From JBKECY01 sp047975025 (GTDB lineage Bacteria; Bacillota; Clostridia; Lachnospirales; Lachnospiraceae): 64,000 nucleotides of DNA. Position 1 is the first letter of the stretch. Each line of letters begins with the position of its first letter. The stretch spans positions 62,001-126,000 of the forward strand of contig JBKECY010000050.1 of NCBI GenBank assembly GCA_047975025.1, in the 5' to 3' direction. The notes under the pieces were generated by a model. That model was not told the origin of the DNA. It ran no database searches and saw nothing but the letters and a program-made list of their open reading frames with translations. Both the position numbers and the translations under genes were made by a program. Below, piece after piece: positions 33,682 through 42,216 of the stretch.

Positions 33682-34875
33682 ATGAACGTTTTGGTAATCA
33701 ACTGTGGTAGTTCTTCTCTGAAATTCCAGTTGCTGGACTCTGATACAGAGAAAGTACTTGCAAAGGGACTTTGCGAGAGAATCGGACTTGACGGAAGGCT
33801 TGTATATACACCGGCCGGCGGCACGAAAGAAATCACTGAGGCTGCTATGCCGACCCACAAACAGGCAATTCAGCTGGTACTTGAAGCACTGACAAATGAG
33901 AAAACCGGTGTCATCAAGAGTCTTGACGAAGTAGAAGCAGTTGGTCACAGACTGGTGCATGGAGGAGAGAAATTCTCCACATCCGTAGTTATCAATGACG
34001 AAGTTATTGAAGCTGTGACAGAATGTAATGATCTGGCACCACTGCACAATCCGGCCAATTTAATTGGTGTGGCAGCCTGCAAGGAACTGATGCCGAATGC
34101 CCCTATGGTAGGTGTCTTTGATACGGCATTCCATCAGACAATGCCGGAAAAGGCATATCTGTATGCCCTTCCTTATGAATATTACACAAAACATAAAGTA
34201 AGACGGTATGGCTTCCATGGAACATCACACAGCTATGTATCCAAGAGAACAGCAGAGTTTCTGGGATTGGATTATGAGAATTCCAAAATCATTGTCTGCC
34301 ATCTGGGAAATGGTGCTTCTGTAAGTGCCGTACTTAACGGAAAATGTGTAGATACCTCCATGGGACTGACACCACTTGAAGGACTTGTAATGGGAACCCG
34401 CTGCGGCGATCTCGACCCGGCCATTGTAGAATTTATTGCTGAAAAAGAGAATCTGTCATTGCATGAAGTAATGGATGTTCTGAACAAAAAGTCTGGTGTC
34501 CTTGGTATTTCCGAAGAACTTTCCAGTGATTTCAGAGATCTGGAAGATGGTATGTTTGCAGGAAACAAGATTGCAGAAAGAGCAATCCAGGTATTCTGTT
34601 ATCGCGTGGTCAAATATATTGGTGCTTACGTAGCTTCAATGAACGGTGTTGATGCAATTGCCTTTACAGCCGGAATCGGTGAGAATGGCCCGGTCATCAG
34701 AGAAATCGTATGTGAAAGCCTTGGTTATCTGGGAATCCAGCTGGATGAAGAAGCGAACAACAGAAGAGGTAATGATGAAGTGATTTCTACTCCGGATTCT
34801 AAAGTCAAAGTTGTCGTTGTTCCTACGGATGAAGAGCTTGCAATCTGCCGCGAAACAGTAGCTTTGGTAAAATAG
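33682..34875 (+). CDS. ackA: Acetate kinase
   Basis: The enzyme makes acetate and ATP from acetyl phosphate. The 397 residues have the ASKHA fold. Signature 1 is VLVINCGSSSLKFQL at the N-terminus; signature 2 is RYGFHGTSHSYVSKR (about residue 175). VCHLGNGASVSAV and FTAGIGENGP complete the nucleotide-binding site. The ATG follows AAAGGAGGATATAAG. With pta this supplies substrate-level ATP, as expected for a fermentative or acetogenic member of the Clostridia. Confidence 0.97.
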   Translation: MNVLVINCGSSSLKFQLLDSDTEKVLAKGLCERIGLDGRLVYTPAGGTKEITEAAMPTHKQAIQLVLEALTNEKTGVIKSLDEVEAVGHRLVHGGEKFSTSVVINDEVIEAVTECNDLAPLHNPANLIGVAACKELMPNAPMVGVFDTAFHQTMPEKAYLYALPYEYYTKHKVRRYGFHGTSHSYVSKRTAEFLGLDYENSKIIVCHLGNGASVSAVLNGKCVDTSMGLTPLEGLVMGTRCGDLDPAIVEFIAEKENLSLHEVMDVLNKKSGVLGISEELSSDFRDLEDGMFAGNKIAERAIQVFCYRVVKYIGAYVASMNGVDAIAFTAGIGENGPVIREIVCESLGYLGIQLDEEANNRRGNDEVISTPDSKVKVVVVPTDEELAICRETVALVK

Positions 34876-34903
34876 CCGGCGTTGTGAATATGAGAAATAA
34901 AGA

Positions 34904-34932
34904 TTGACAAAAAGTGTCCGTCTATGTATAAT
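34904..34932 (+). promoter_or_regulatory. Consensus sigma-A promoter of yceD-rpmF
   Basis: TTGACA (34904-34909), a 17-nt spacer and TATAAT (34927-34932) form a full-consensus promoter. The predicted start of transcription near 34939 lies after the upstream TTG at 34932, which rules out that TTG as start codon. Confidence 0.85.
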
Positions 34933-34958
34933 TGAAAAAGTGTGATTTGGAGACCTTT

Positions 34959-35486
34959 ATGAAAGTTCGATTGAGTACAATTCTTACGGATGAAAAGAAA
35001 GTAATAGAGGAAGTGATACCTTTTCAGCCGGAAATATTTGAAGCAAACGGCGAATTTTTCAAAGTCTTGAGTGATACGGCTTTCGAGCTGACAGTTAAGA
35101 ATGAAGGAAATAAGGTCTTATGGGTAAAAGCAAAAGGTGAAATCCTGATTGAAATTCCCTGTTCACGATGCCTGGATGCAGTCCCAACTGCTTTTACGTT
35201 GGATATTGCGCAGAGGGTAGATATGAAAATACCCTACGAAGAGCGTCTTTTGGATATGGATGCCATTCATTATATCGATAATCTGGATCTGGATTTCGAT
35301 GAAATGATACGCGAAGAAGTTCTGACGATGTGGCCGATTGGTGTTCTCTGCAAAGAGGATTGCGCCGGTATATGCAGTCAGTGCGGCGCTAACCATAATC
35401 ATACATCCTGCAATTGTGATGTGTATGAAGCCGGGTCCATACCAGCGACCTTGGGGGATTTATTAAAGAATTTTAAGGAGGTGTAA
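34959..35486 (+). CDS. DUF177 (YceD-family) protein
   Basis: This 175-residue protein belongs to the YceD/DUF177 family, associated with large-subunit/23S rRNA accumulation and nearly always encoded before rpmF. It has a CSRCL motif after the first beta region (about residue 69). The C-terminal cysteine cluster GLCKEDCAGICSQCGANHN resembles the family's GLCPxCGxNLN motif. The start at ATG 34959 follows TTGGAG by six bases and lies downstream of the consensus promoter. rpmF starts three bases after the stop. The usual next gene, plsX, is absent. Confidence 0.9.
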   Translation: MKVRLSTILTDEKKVIEEVIPFQPEIFEANGEFFKVLSDTAFELTVKNEGNKVLWVKAKGEILIEIPCSRCLDAVPTAFTLDIAQRVDMKIPYEERLLDMDAIHYIDNLDLDFDEMIREEVLTMWPIGVLCKEDCAGICSQCGANHNHTSCNCDVYEAGSIPATLGDLLKNFKEV

Positions 35487-35489
35487 CAT

Positions 35490-35669
35490 ATGTCAATTTG
35501 TCCAAAGAATAAATCATCAAAAGCCAGAAGAGATAAGAGAAGAGCTAACTGGAAGATGAGCGCACCAAATCTTGTAAAATGCAGCAAATGCGGTGAGCTG
35601 ATGATGCCTCACAGAGTCTGCAAGGCTTGTGGTTCTTACAACAAGAGAGAAATTATCGCACAGGGCTAA
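35490..35669 (+). CDS. rpmF: 50S ribosomal protein L32
   Basis: This 59-residue basic protein starts MSICPKNKSSKARRDKRRAN. It has a zinc ribbon CSKCGELMMPHRVCKACG (two CxxC pairs) and ends YNKREIIAQG, the usual form of bacterial L32. The ATG at 35490 follows a perfect AAGGAGGTG. It is translated with the DUF177 gene directly upstream and ends before a strong terminator. Confidence 0.97.
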   Translation: MSICPKNKSSKARRDKRRANWKMSAPNLVKCSKCGELMMPHRVCKACGSYNKREIIAQG

Positions 35670-35702
35670 TTACCCATGCGAAAGCTTGACGAATAAAACT
35701 AA

Positions 35703-35742
35703 AAGAAGTAGTATATCAGAGTATGATATACTGCTTCTTTTT
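35703..35742 (+). terminator. Terminator of yceD-rpmF
   Basis: AGAAGTAGTATATCA pairs with TGATATACTGCTTCT around a short loop, followed by TTTTTTG. The stem is about 15 bp with a single mismatch. Confidence 0.9.
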
Positions 35743-35791
35743 TGTTACAGTGTCATACGTCTGACGAATTGAGCGGAGTGCGGGAGACATT

Positions 35792-37012
35792 ATGAACGAG
35801 AAATTATTTGCCACAGCACAGAAATACAGTGAACATATAGCTAATCTTTGTGGTACGACAAGCTATTTAATAGATCATAACAGCAAAGAGATGAGTTGTT
35901 CAGCCTATGCGAAAATCTGTGAGCAGTGTATAAAATATAAGCTATGCCATTGTAATGCCGTAGATGCCTATATACAAGGCTACGAGCAGGCCTATCAGTG
36001 GGATGGAATGTATATTTATTTGTGTGAACTGGGACTGGTGCTGGCGGGATTTTCCATTTCTGATGAGGATGGAGATCTGACAGGCGGTCTGCTCGTGGGC
36101 CCTTGTTGTCTGGGAACGATTGACGACAATCTGCAGGATGATTTTCCTATGGAGGTCAAGGAGACGATTTCCGGTATGCCCAGCTTTACGGTAGGTCAGA
36201 TTCAGAGTATGGCAGAGATCGTGGTAGTACTGACAGAGCAGATGTCGGAAGGACTGCATACGAAGTCTAAACGAGTATTCTACCAGCAGGAAACTTTGGT
36301 GCGTGACTTATATACGGAGAAAATGCGCCAGCTGTCAGATAACACATATTATATGTATCCCATTAAGCTGGAAAGAGAGCTCAGGATGGCGATCCGCAGT
36401 CAGGACAAGGAGAATGCACAGATCATCTTGAATCAGATACTGGCAACGATTTATGTGTCAAACGATTCTAATATCGAGAGGATGAAGCCTAGAATCACAG
36501 AACTTCTCATTGTTATTTCACGTGCGGCACTGGAGGTGGGGGCGGACGGAGGCGGTCTGCCGGTCATGACACAGGATTTTGCCAGAGAACTAGATAAAAT
36601 CAACACGATTGAGGACATGAGTGCCTGGCTTTCGGCTATATTGCAGACGCTGATCAAGGACACCTTCGATTTTAATAATATTAAGCACGGAGAGATCATC
36701 TTTAATGTTGTCGAGTATATTAAGCGAAATTATATGAAGAACATAACGTTGGACGACATTGCCCAAAGCACCTATGTGAGCAAAGCGTATTTAAGCAGTC
36801 TCTTTAAAAAAGAAACGGGCAAGAGTATCTCTCACTATATCAATTGTGTGCGGGTGGATAAAAGCAAGCTTTTGCTGCTCAATAGCAAACTGGGGCTTGT
36901 CGAAGTGGCAGATTTATGCGGATTTGGAAGTCAAAGTTACTTTACTAAGATTTTTCACAGTATTGTCGGGGTAACACCCAAAAAATACAGGGAAGAGCGC
37001 GGAAAAAAATAG
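35792..37012 (+). CDS. PocR-domain AraC-family transcriptional regulator
   Basis: This is a 406-residue regulator. Residues about 5-155 form a PocR sensory domain, with cysteines in CSAYAKICEQCIKYKLCHC and the block GMYIYLCELGLVLAGF. About 160-300 is a linker or second sensory segment. About 300-406 is an AraC/XylS DNA-binding domain with two helix-turn-helix motifs (ITLDDIAQSTYVSKAYLSSLFKK and VEVADLCGFGSQSYFTKIF, key residues given). PocR was named for propanediol/cobalamin gene control in Salmonella. In Clostridia such regulators often sit beside corrinoid methyltransferases. Here it is next to mtaB and an MtaA-like gene, so it probably senses a methylated substrate or derivative. The ATG follows GGAGTGCGGGAGA. 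It is convergent with the GTPase gene, with one base between stops. Confidence 0.9.
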   Translation: MNEKLFATAQKYSEHIANLCGTTSYLIDHNSKEMSCSAYAKICEQCIKYKLCHCNAVDAYIQGYEQAYQWDGMYIYLCELGLVLAGFSISDEDGDLTGGLLVGPCCLGTIDDNLQDDFPMEVKETISGMPSFTVGQIQSMAEIVVVLTEQMSEGLHTKSKRVFYQQETLVRDLYTEKMRQLSDNTYYMYPIKLERELRMAIRSQDKENAQIILNQILATIYVSNDSNIERMKPRITELLIVISRAALEVGADGGGLPVMTQDFARELDKINTIEDMSAWLSAILQTLIKDTFDFNNIKHGEIIFNVVEYIKRNYMKNITLDDIAQSTYVSKAYLSSLFKKETGKSISHYINCVRVDKSKLLLLNSKLGLVEVADLCGFGSQSYFTKIFHSIVGVTPKKYREERGKK

Positions 37013-37013
37013 A

Positions 37014-37688
37014 TCAGATTTCTGCCTGCCAGGACATGGCAGGCAGTACCTTTTTAGGTGCATGGACAGGGATGATTTTGGGGATTCTCACCTTTTCTGT
37101 ATCCCAGATAAGCTCCTGAAGTTTTTGCTTAGACAGAGTCTGCCGACCGGCAGGCTCTGTTTTGCAGTGTGGATTGATTGTATAAATATAAGTCTGCAGG
37201 GCAGATAACTGTTCCGGTGAAAGCGCCTCTGTTTTACTGAGAAAGACAAAATCACTATGGCGGATCTGGTTTTCTAAAAATGTTTCGGACAAGAGGCGGC
37301 GTTTCTCGAACGTGGAAGCATCCAGCACAAGACAGATAGATTTGATATGGCACAGTTTCTGCAAAGCCGGTGTCTGAAGTTGTACCAGCAGATCAGAGAG
37401 CTGCGCAAAGCCGGAGGCCTCTAATAAGATAGAATCAGGCGCCTCTTCGTAGACCGTCTGAATCATACCGGGAACAAGCGTGCCGGCACAGCAGACACAC
37501 CCGGCATACATACTTTTTACAAGGATTGAGGGGGTAGCAGACGCATAAGAAGGATAGGTGCATTTGCCGGACTCGTTCTCCCAGACAACGATTTTTTGTG
37601 CCTGCGGCGCCTGTTCCAGCAGCTGCCTGGCAAAGGTAGTCTTGCCGGCACCTTGAAAACCTGCAATGACAATAAGTTCTGTTTTCAT
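37014..37688 (-). CDS. COG0523/CobW-family GTPase
   Basis: This is a 224-residue G3E-family P-loop GTPase. Walker A is GFQGAGKTT near residue 8. The metal-binding CxCC motif is present as GCVCC (about 63). VLDAST-like and LSKTEALS segments stand for the base-recognition motif (the usual NKxD is altered to SKTE). It lacks the C-terminal CobW_C domain of longer homologues. Such proteins are metallochaperones or insertases. The start at 37688 follows AAGGAGG by eight bases. It lies 39 nt downstream of mtaB on the same strand, so a role in maturing or reactivating the corrinoid/zinc methyltransferase system is plausible inference. Confidence 0.82.
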   Translation of the reverse strand: MKTELIVIAGFQGAGKTTFARQLLEQAPQAQKIVVWENESGKCTYPSYASATPSILVKSMYAGCVCCAGTLVPGMIQTVYEEAPDSILLEASGFAQLSDLLVQLQTPALQKLCHIKSICLVLDASTFEKRRLLSETFLENQIRHSDFVFLSKTEALSPEQLSALQTYIYTINPHCKTEPAGRQTLSKQKLQELIWDTEKVRIPKIIPVHAPKKVLPAMSWQAEI

Positions 37689-37727
37689 GATGGTATCCTC
37701 CTTGTAGAAGTCTGTATCCAATTGCTT

Positions 37728-39104
37728 TTATAAGCCGTATTCTGCCGGTGCGTATTTGCTTTCGTCTAATTCTGCACGTATTTCCTGTGTAAATTCCTCT
37801 TTGTCCTCTGGAATTTCGTCAATCTGATCTTTTAGGATATCCAGCCAGCGCGTCTCTTTTTCGCTGATTTCAAGCTCTTTGGCTGCAACTGCATGCTCAA
37901 GGATTTCCACAGTTTTTCTGGCAACATGTAATGTTCTTAAGAAGGGGTCTTGTGTTTTGATGATTTCTTTACTGATTTCGAAGACTACATCCGGACGCAT
38001 TACATAAGCCTGCGGGTCCAGATAGCAGTCAGACTCAACGAGCAGATCCCGCATTACTTTTTGGTATCCTTTTTCTGCAGCCTTGTTCATCAGACGGCAG
38101 TCGTAGATGAGCTGTTCCGTAGAAACGACCGGTGCGAACCCGCTTAGAAGTTTGACCTGCTGTACAGATTCATTGCTCCACAAATCAGCGACAGCCGCTG
38201 AAATATTGCCGATGGGGCTAAAGTGAGCGCACGCAGCAGATTTTCCTTCCAGTGAAATAGGGGTGCCCGTAATAGCTTTTAAATAAACATTTTCATAAGC
38301 GCAGTCTTTACCAGGCCCAACAGCTCCGTTTTCAAGTGCCACTAAGGCTCTGGGAGCTGAAATTGTACGCATAAATGCAGCATACACTTTGGGGATAAAG
38401 CCTTGTTCTGCCAGAACCATGGCGGTATTGGCAAAGCCGCAAGCCGAATCGCCGCCGGCAATAGCACCGTTCTCGGTAATGATCTGAGTGAGATTCTGCC
38501 AGAGCCATTCCATATCGTTGGAGGCAAGCACGCCAAGTGCGAAAATAGAGGTGCGGATATCAGCGTTTACGATGGCCGCATCGTTGATTTCCTTGCCGCC
38601 GGTAGATTCGATCGATAAGATATCTGCGCCGTCTTTGGCAGTCTGCTCAAATATAGAAACCATAGAATCCCAATATTTGCCGCTTCTCATAATCGGCGGA
38701 CGGGACATATCACGCAGATCGTTCGGGGTCATGCGGATAACTGTTTTAAGTCCGTGTTTTGCTTCGAATTCTGATATTCTGTCACGCAGGATTTTGTGAA
38801 TGGAGATACCCCATTCCGGGTGTTCTGTATATTGCGGCAAGGTCTCAAATTCGACGACCAGACCGGGCGCATGCAGCTCGTGTGCTTTTTTCAGCACGCC
38901 GTCAATCATGTCGGTGTAAATCCTTTGGGCTGTCGGCAGGGTTTCAGCAGTTGCACTCATAACCGGCAGAGTAAAGTTGACTTCAGGGTAGATGGTACCT
39001 CCTCCAATAGTAAGACCGTTTTTGCATACAACCGGGTTAGGGCATTTGCCGTACAGAAAATCTTCGGTTGAAGCATAGGCAAGTTGTGAGAAAGTTTTTT
39101 TCAT
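37728..39104 (-). CDS. mtaB: Methanol:corrinoid methyltransferase, MtaB family
   Basis: This 458-residue protein matches MtaB, the zinc enzyme that moves the methyl group of methanol to the cobalt of its corrinoid partner MtaC. Family length is about 460. The expected zinc-site segments are present: glutamate in SIESTGGKEINDAA, cysteine in GGDSACGFANTAM (about 220) and cysteine in GAVGPGKDCAYEN (about 270). The first residues MKKTFSQLAYASTEDFLYGKCP are typical. The start follows AAGGAGGAACC. No mtaC gene is adjacent on either side, which is unusual. Another methylated alcohol or a related substrate cannot be excluded. Confidence 0.9.
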   Translation of the reverse strand: MKKTFSQLAYASTEDFLYGKCPNPVVCKNGLTIGGGTIYPEVNFTLPVMSATAETLPTAQRIYTDMIDGVLKKAHELHAPGLVVEFETLPQYTEHPEWGISIHKILRDRISEFEAKHGLKTVIRMTPNDLRDMSRPPIMRSGKYWDSMVSIFEQTAKDGADILSIESTGGKEINDAAIVNADIRTSIFALGVLASNDMEWLWQNLTQIITENGAIAGGDSACGFANTAMVLAEQGFIPKVYAAFMRTISAPRALVALENGAVGPGKDCAYENVYLKAITGTPISLEGKSAACAHFSPIGNISAAVADLWSNESVQQVKLLSGFAPVVSTEQLIYDCRLMNKAAEKGYQKVMRDLLVESDCYLDPQAYVMRPDVVFEISKEIIKTQDPFLRTLHVARKTVEILEHAVAAKELEISEKETRWLDILKDQIDEIPEDKEEFTQEIRAELDESKYAPAEYGL

Positions 39105-39421
39105 TTGTGGTTCCTCCTTTTTAGCTCGAAAGCAATTGTAATGTGTGGTGTTACCCGTATACTATCAAAAGAGAATTGTAAAATATATCAAAATAATAGA
39201 ATTTTTTTAACTTTTTTTCGACTTTATTTTGATAAAAAATGCCAACTAATTGAAAAAGTATAAGTATCATACAAAAAAACAGATGTCCAATACTGAAATT
39301 TGCTGAATGCGTGATACTATTGTAAAAAAATTACAAAAATCATTGTTTATTGATATATTTTTAAAAAATCCTATGCCATAATGTGCTCGTTAAGATTATA
39401 TAAATACAGGAGGAGAACACA
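39105..39421. promoter_or_regulatory. Divergent AT-rich control region between mtaB and the MtaA-like gene
   Basis: This 317-nt region holds ribosome binding sites at both ends (AAGGAGGA for mtaB, AGGAGGAG for the plus-strand gene). Between them is very A/T-rich DNA. TTGTAA-AAAAA-TTACAA near 39319-39335 is an inverted repeat that could be a regulator site. No consensus sigma-A promoter with a good spacer stands out (CATAAT at about 39376 lacks a proper -35), which fits activator control, for example by the nearby PocR/AraC protein. Confidence 0.45.
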
Positions 39422-40450
39422 ATGAATATGTTTAAATGGGTGGATAAAATGATCTTTGAGGATGAGAAAAAACCTTTGCCTATTTTATCTTTTCCGTCAG
39501 TACAGTTATTATTTGTAACTGTTAAAGAGTTGGTCTCAAGCAGTGATTATCAGGCTATGGGGATGCGAATGATCGCCGACAAGTATGATATGCCGGCAGC
39601 CCCCAGTTTCATGGATCTCTCAGTAGAAGCTGAGGCATTCGGTTCTACGGCTGTCTATGCCAGTGATGAAGTGCCAACCATCATCGGACATCTTGTGCGT
39701 ACGCAAGAAGAGGCAGATGCGCTCGTTGTACCCGAGGTAGGTGCCGGACGTACGGGAATCTGCGTGGAGGGTGTGAGAAAAAGCCTCAAGCTGATCACAG
39801 ACCGCCCGGTTTTCGCCGGTTGTATCGGACCCTATTCGCTGGCGGGGCGTCTGATGGATATCAACGAGGTTATGGTCGACTGCTATGAAGAGCCTGAAAA
39901 AGTACATACGGTGCTTCAAAAAGCCACTGATTTTATTATAAAATATATTAAAGAGTTCAAAAAAACAGGGGCACATGGTGTCATCCTGGCCGAGCCGCTG
40001 GCGGGTCTGTTGTCTCCGGAACTTATGCAAAAGTTTTCTTCCGATTACGTTCGTAAGATCGTGGACGAGACACAGGAGCAGGGATTCATTGTGATTTATC
40101 ATAACTGCGGCGGTTCTGTACAATCGCTTGCCAAAGAAATCATAAGTACAGGCTGTAAGGTGTTTCATCTGGGCGATGCGATCGATATGGCAGATATGCT
40201 GCAGAAGCTTCCGGCAGATTCGCTGGTCATGGGAAATATAAGTCCTTCTAAGCAGTTTAGAAACGGAACCCCGCAGTCCATGCGGATCGAGACAATTAAA
40301 CTTTTGGAAAAATGCAAAGGACATGATAATTTCCTGATTTCCTCCGGTTGTGATATACCACCGCTTACGGATTTTGATAATATAGATACGTTCTTCGATA
40401 CTGTGCAGGCTTTCTATTACAGACAGCATCTTCTGGATATGGTCGTATAG
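39422..40450 (+). CDS. MtaA/CmuA-like methylcobamide methyltransferase (uroporphyrinogen decarboxylase fold)
   Basis: This 342-residue protein has the UroD fold in the MtaA/MtbA/CmuA branch. The branch-specific zinc motif is seen: H-x-C in VIYHNCGGSVQ (about 235) and a distal C in FLISSGCDIPP (about 308). True uroporphyrinogen decarboxylase lacks these and has a different N-terminus. In methanogens MtaA passes methyl groups from MtaC to coenzyme M; in bacteria the acceptor is thought to be tetrahydrofolate or another corrinoid. It is divergent from mtaB, so the two probably respond to the same signal. The ATG follows AGGAGGAGAACACA. It is followed by a terminator. Confidence 0.85.
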   Translation: MNMFKWVDKMIFEDEKKPLPILSFPSVQLLFVTVKELVSSSDYQAMGMRMIADKYDMPAAPSFMDLSVEAEAFGSTAVYASDEVPTIIGHLVRTQEEADALVVPEVGAGRTGICVEGVRKSLKLITDRPVFAGCIGPYSLAGRLMDINEVMVDCYEEPEKVHTVLQKATDFIIKYIKEFKKTGAHGVILAEPLAGLLSPELMQKFSSDYVRKIVDETQEQGFIVIYHNCGGSVQSLAKEIISTGCKVFHLGDAIDMADMLQKLPADSLVMGNISPSKQFRNGTPQSMRIETIKLLEKCKGHDNFLISSGCDIPPLTDFDNIDTFFDTVQAFYYRQHLLDMVV

Positions 40451-40463
40451 AATCGCAGATACG

Positions 40464-40508
40464 CAGGGTGCTTAAGCCATGAGATGGGTTTACGGCACCC
40501 TGTTTTTT
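40464..40508 (+). terminator. Terminator of the MtaA-like gene
   Basis: CAGGGTGC (40464-40471) pairs with GCACCCTG (40495-40502) around a 23-nt loop and is followed by TTTTTT. Confidence 0.8.
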
Positions 40509-40660
40509 GGTATTTTGCTTTACAGAACATCCGATATATGATATTATACACTATGTTTCGTAGTGCCGATAAAAGTACTCATTTAAGAGTATGGGATTTA
40601 TACAGGGGGCAGTATGAAATATAGAAAACGCTGTGTATACAGTACTTTTCGAAGATATAT

Positions 40661-40733
40661 GCATCTGTAGCTCAGTGGATAGAGCAGCGGTTTCCGGTGC
40701 CGCGTGTCGGGGGTTCGACTCCCTTCAGATGCG
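40661..40733 (+). tRNA. tRNA-Arg(CCG)
   Basis: A 73-nt tRNA with acceptor stem GCATCTG/CAGATGC and D arm GCTC...GAGC. The anticodon stem-loop GCGGT-TTCCGGT-GCCGC gives anticodon CCG. The T loop is TTCGACT and the discriminator is G. CCA is not encoded. The T stem has two G-T wobble pairs. Confidence 0.94.
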
Positions 40734-40784
40734 ATTTTATCAACAGGGGTGTATAAGCACCTTGGGCAGAATGGAGGCGTTGGC

Positions 40785-41477
40785 GTGAATAAATTTAAAG
40801 AATGGATTTCCGATAACTTACGTTATATTATTCTGGTAGTTGTCGTAATTGCAGTGTTAAGTGTCATTACCGTCGGCGTATATTTTGCAGTGAACAACAA
40901 CCGTACGGCAGACAGCGGTACTACAACGCCGGCTGCGGAGAGTACGACGGAAGCAACCGCGACGCCCGAAGCGACGGAAGCGGTAACGGATAATGCCTTG
41001 AAGACAAGTGCATACCCGGCGGTGAACTCTTTGATCAGCAGTTATTTTACGGCACTGGGTGCCAAGGATATTGATACTTTACGCACGTTGGTGGATACAC
41101 TTTCGGACGAAGATGTACAAAGTATTACACAGGCGACCTATATTACTTCTTATACAGATGTGATCGCATATACCAAGAACGGTCTTACCGAAGGAAGCTA
41201 TATCGTATATGCCTCTTATAAATATCATATAACAGATATTGCAACACCGGTACCCTCCATCAGTCAGCTGTACGTAATTACCTCCGGTGAGCAGCTGGTA
41301 GTCATGACACAGGCGGAATCCGATGCGCAGATCAGTGAACTTATGACGACGACAGCACAGGATGCGGATGTGACGGAGCTGATTCAGGGAGTGGAAGCTG
41401 AGTATAGAAATGCACAGGAATCCGATGCGACTTTGCGTCAGTTCCTGGACCAGATGGAAGCGAATAATGAAAGCTGA
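40785..41477 (+). CDS. Membrane-anchored extracytoplasmic protein of unknown function
   Basis: This 230-residue protein starts at GTG 40785, supported by ATGGAGG seven bases upstream. The frame is open further back through the tRNA, which cannot be coding. A single transmembrane helix lies at about residues 13-37 (LRYIILVVVVIAVLSVITVGVYF). A Thr/Ala/Glu-rich linker follows (about 45-75), then an extracellular alpha/beta domain (about 80-195) of the NTF2/SnoaL-like sort (YFTALGAKDIDTLRTLVD, ITSYTDVIAYTKNGL, YIVYASYKYH). That fold guess rests only on pattern. Similar proteins occur in many Lachnospiraceae without known function. Its end overlaps the next gene by 11 nt, suggesting coupling. Confidence 0.72.
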   Translation: MNKFKEWISDNLRYIILVVVVIAVLSVITVGVYFAVNNNRTADSGTTTPAAESTTEATATPEATEAVTDNALKTSAYPAVNSLISSYFTALGAKDIDTLRTLVDTLSDEDVQSITQATYITSYTDVIAYTKNGLTEGSYIVYASYKYHITDIATPVPSISQLYVITSGEQLVVMTQAESDAQISELMTTTAQDADVTELIQGVEAEYRNAQESDATLRQFLDQMEANNES

Positions 41478-42192
41478 AGAGGATAACGATATCAGAATCA
41501 ATAAGTATTTAAGTGAAGCCGGTGTCTGCTCACGCAGGCAGGCAGATGCCTATATCCGGGATAAGAAGGTCACCATTAACGGTACGATTGCCGTGCTGGG
41601 CGACCGAGTCACCAAGGCAGACGTTGTCTGCGTCAATCAAATTCCGATTCAAATCAAAGACAAGGTCGTGCTGCTGGCATTTCATAAGCCGCGCGGCCTT
41701 GAATGCACTTCTAATCCCCAGATAAAACCTAATATTATTTCCTATATCAACTACCCTGAAAGAGTCTTTACGATTGGTCGTTTGGATAAGAACTCAGAAG
41801 GGCTTATTTTGTTAACGAATCAGGGAGATATTGTTAATAAAATGATGCGAGCCAGGAATGGACATGAAAAAGAGTATCTTGTGACGGTCAATAAGAGCAT
41901 CACAGATGTTTTTTTACAAAAAATGCGCAGCGGTGTCGCCATATTAGATACGGTGACTCGTCCTTGTACTGTGGAACAAGTGAATGACAGGGTCTTTCGG
42001 ATTATACTGACACAAGGCCTGAACCGCCAGATACGGCGTATGTGTGAGGCATTATCTTATAAAGTTACGGAATTGAAGCGAATCAGAGTAATGAATATTG
42101 AGCTGGGTGATTTAAAGACAGGAACGTATCGTCCGGTCACCCGCAGGGAATACGATGAACTTATGCAGATGATCAGTACATCATCCCAATAG
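41467..42192 (+). CDS. rluF: RluF-type 23S rRNA pseudouridine synthase
   Basis: This 241-residue protein has an N-terminal S4 RNA-binding domain (IRINKYLSEAGVCSRRQADAYI) followed by the RsuA/RluB/E/F catalytic domain. Its catalytic-aspartate motif is GRLDKNSEGLILLTNQGD (about residue 117). FHKPRG, and EKEYLV and NRQIRRMCEAL further on, complete the family signature. The TGAACCTAC-independent sub-type (RluF, position 2604) is favoured by IRVMNIELGDLKTGTYRP, but RluB or RsuA cannot be fully excluded. The start at 41467 precedes the S4 domain by nine residues and overlaps the preceding gene. Confidence 0.88.
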   Translation: MKAEEDNDIRINKYLSEAGVCSRRQADAYIRDKKVTINGTIAVLGDRVTKADVVCVNQIPIQIKDKVVLLAFHKPRGLECTSNPQIKPNIISYINYPERVFTIGRLDKNSEGLILLTNQGDIVNKMMRARNGHEKEYLVTVNKSITDVFLQKMRSGVAILDTVTRPCTVEQVNDRVFRIILTQGLNRQIRRMCEALSYKVTELKRIRVMNIELGDLKTGTYRPVTRREYDELMQMISTSSQ

Positions 42193-42216
42193 TGTATAGG
42201 CAGGAGGGAACCGGGT

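Noticed and set aside
39422..40450. True uroporphyrinogen decarboxylase (haem synthesis)
   Set aside because: The H-x-C...C zinc motif and the neighbourhood with mtaB place it in the MtaA/CmuA methyltransferase branch.
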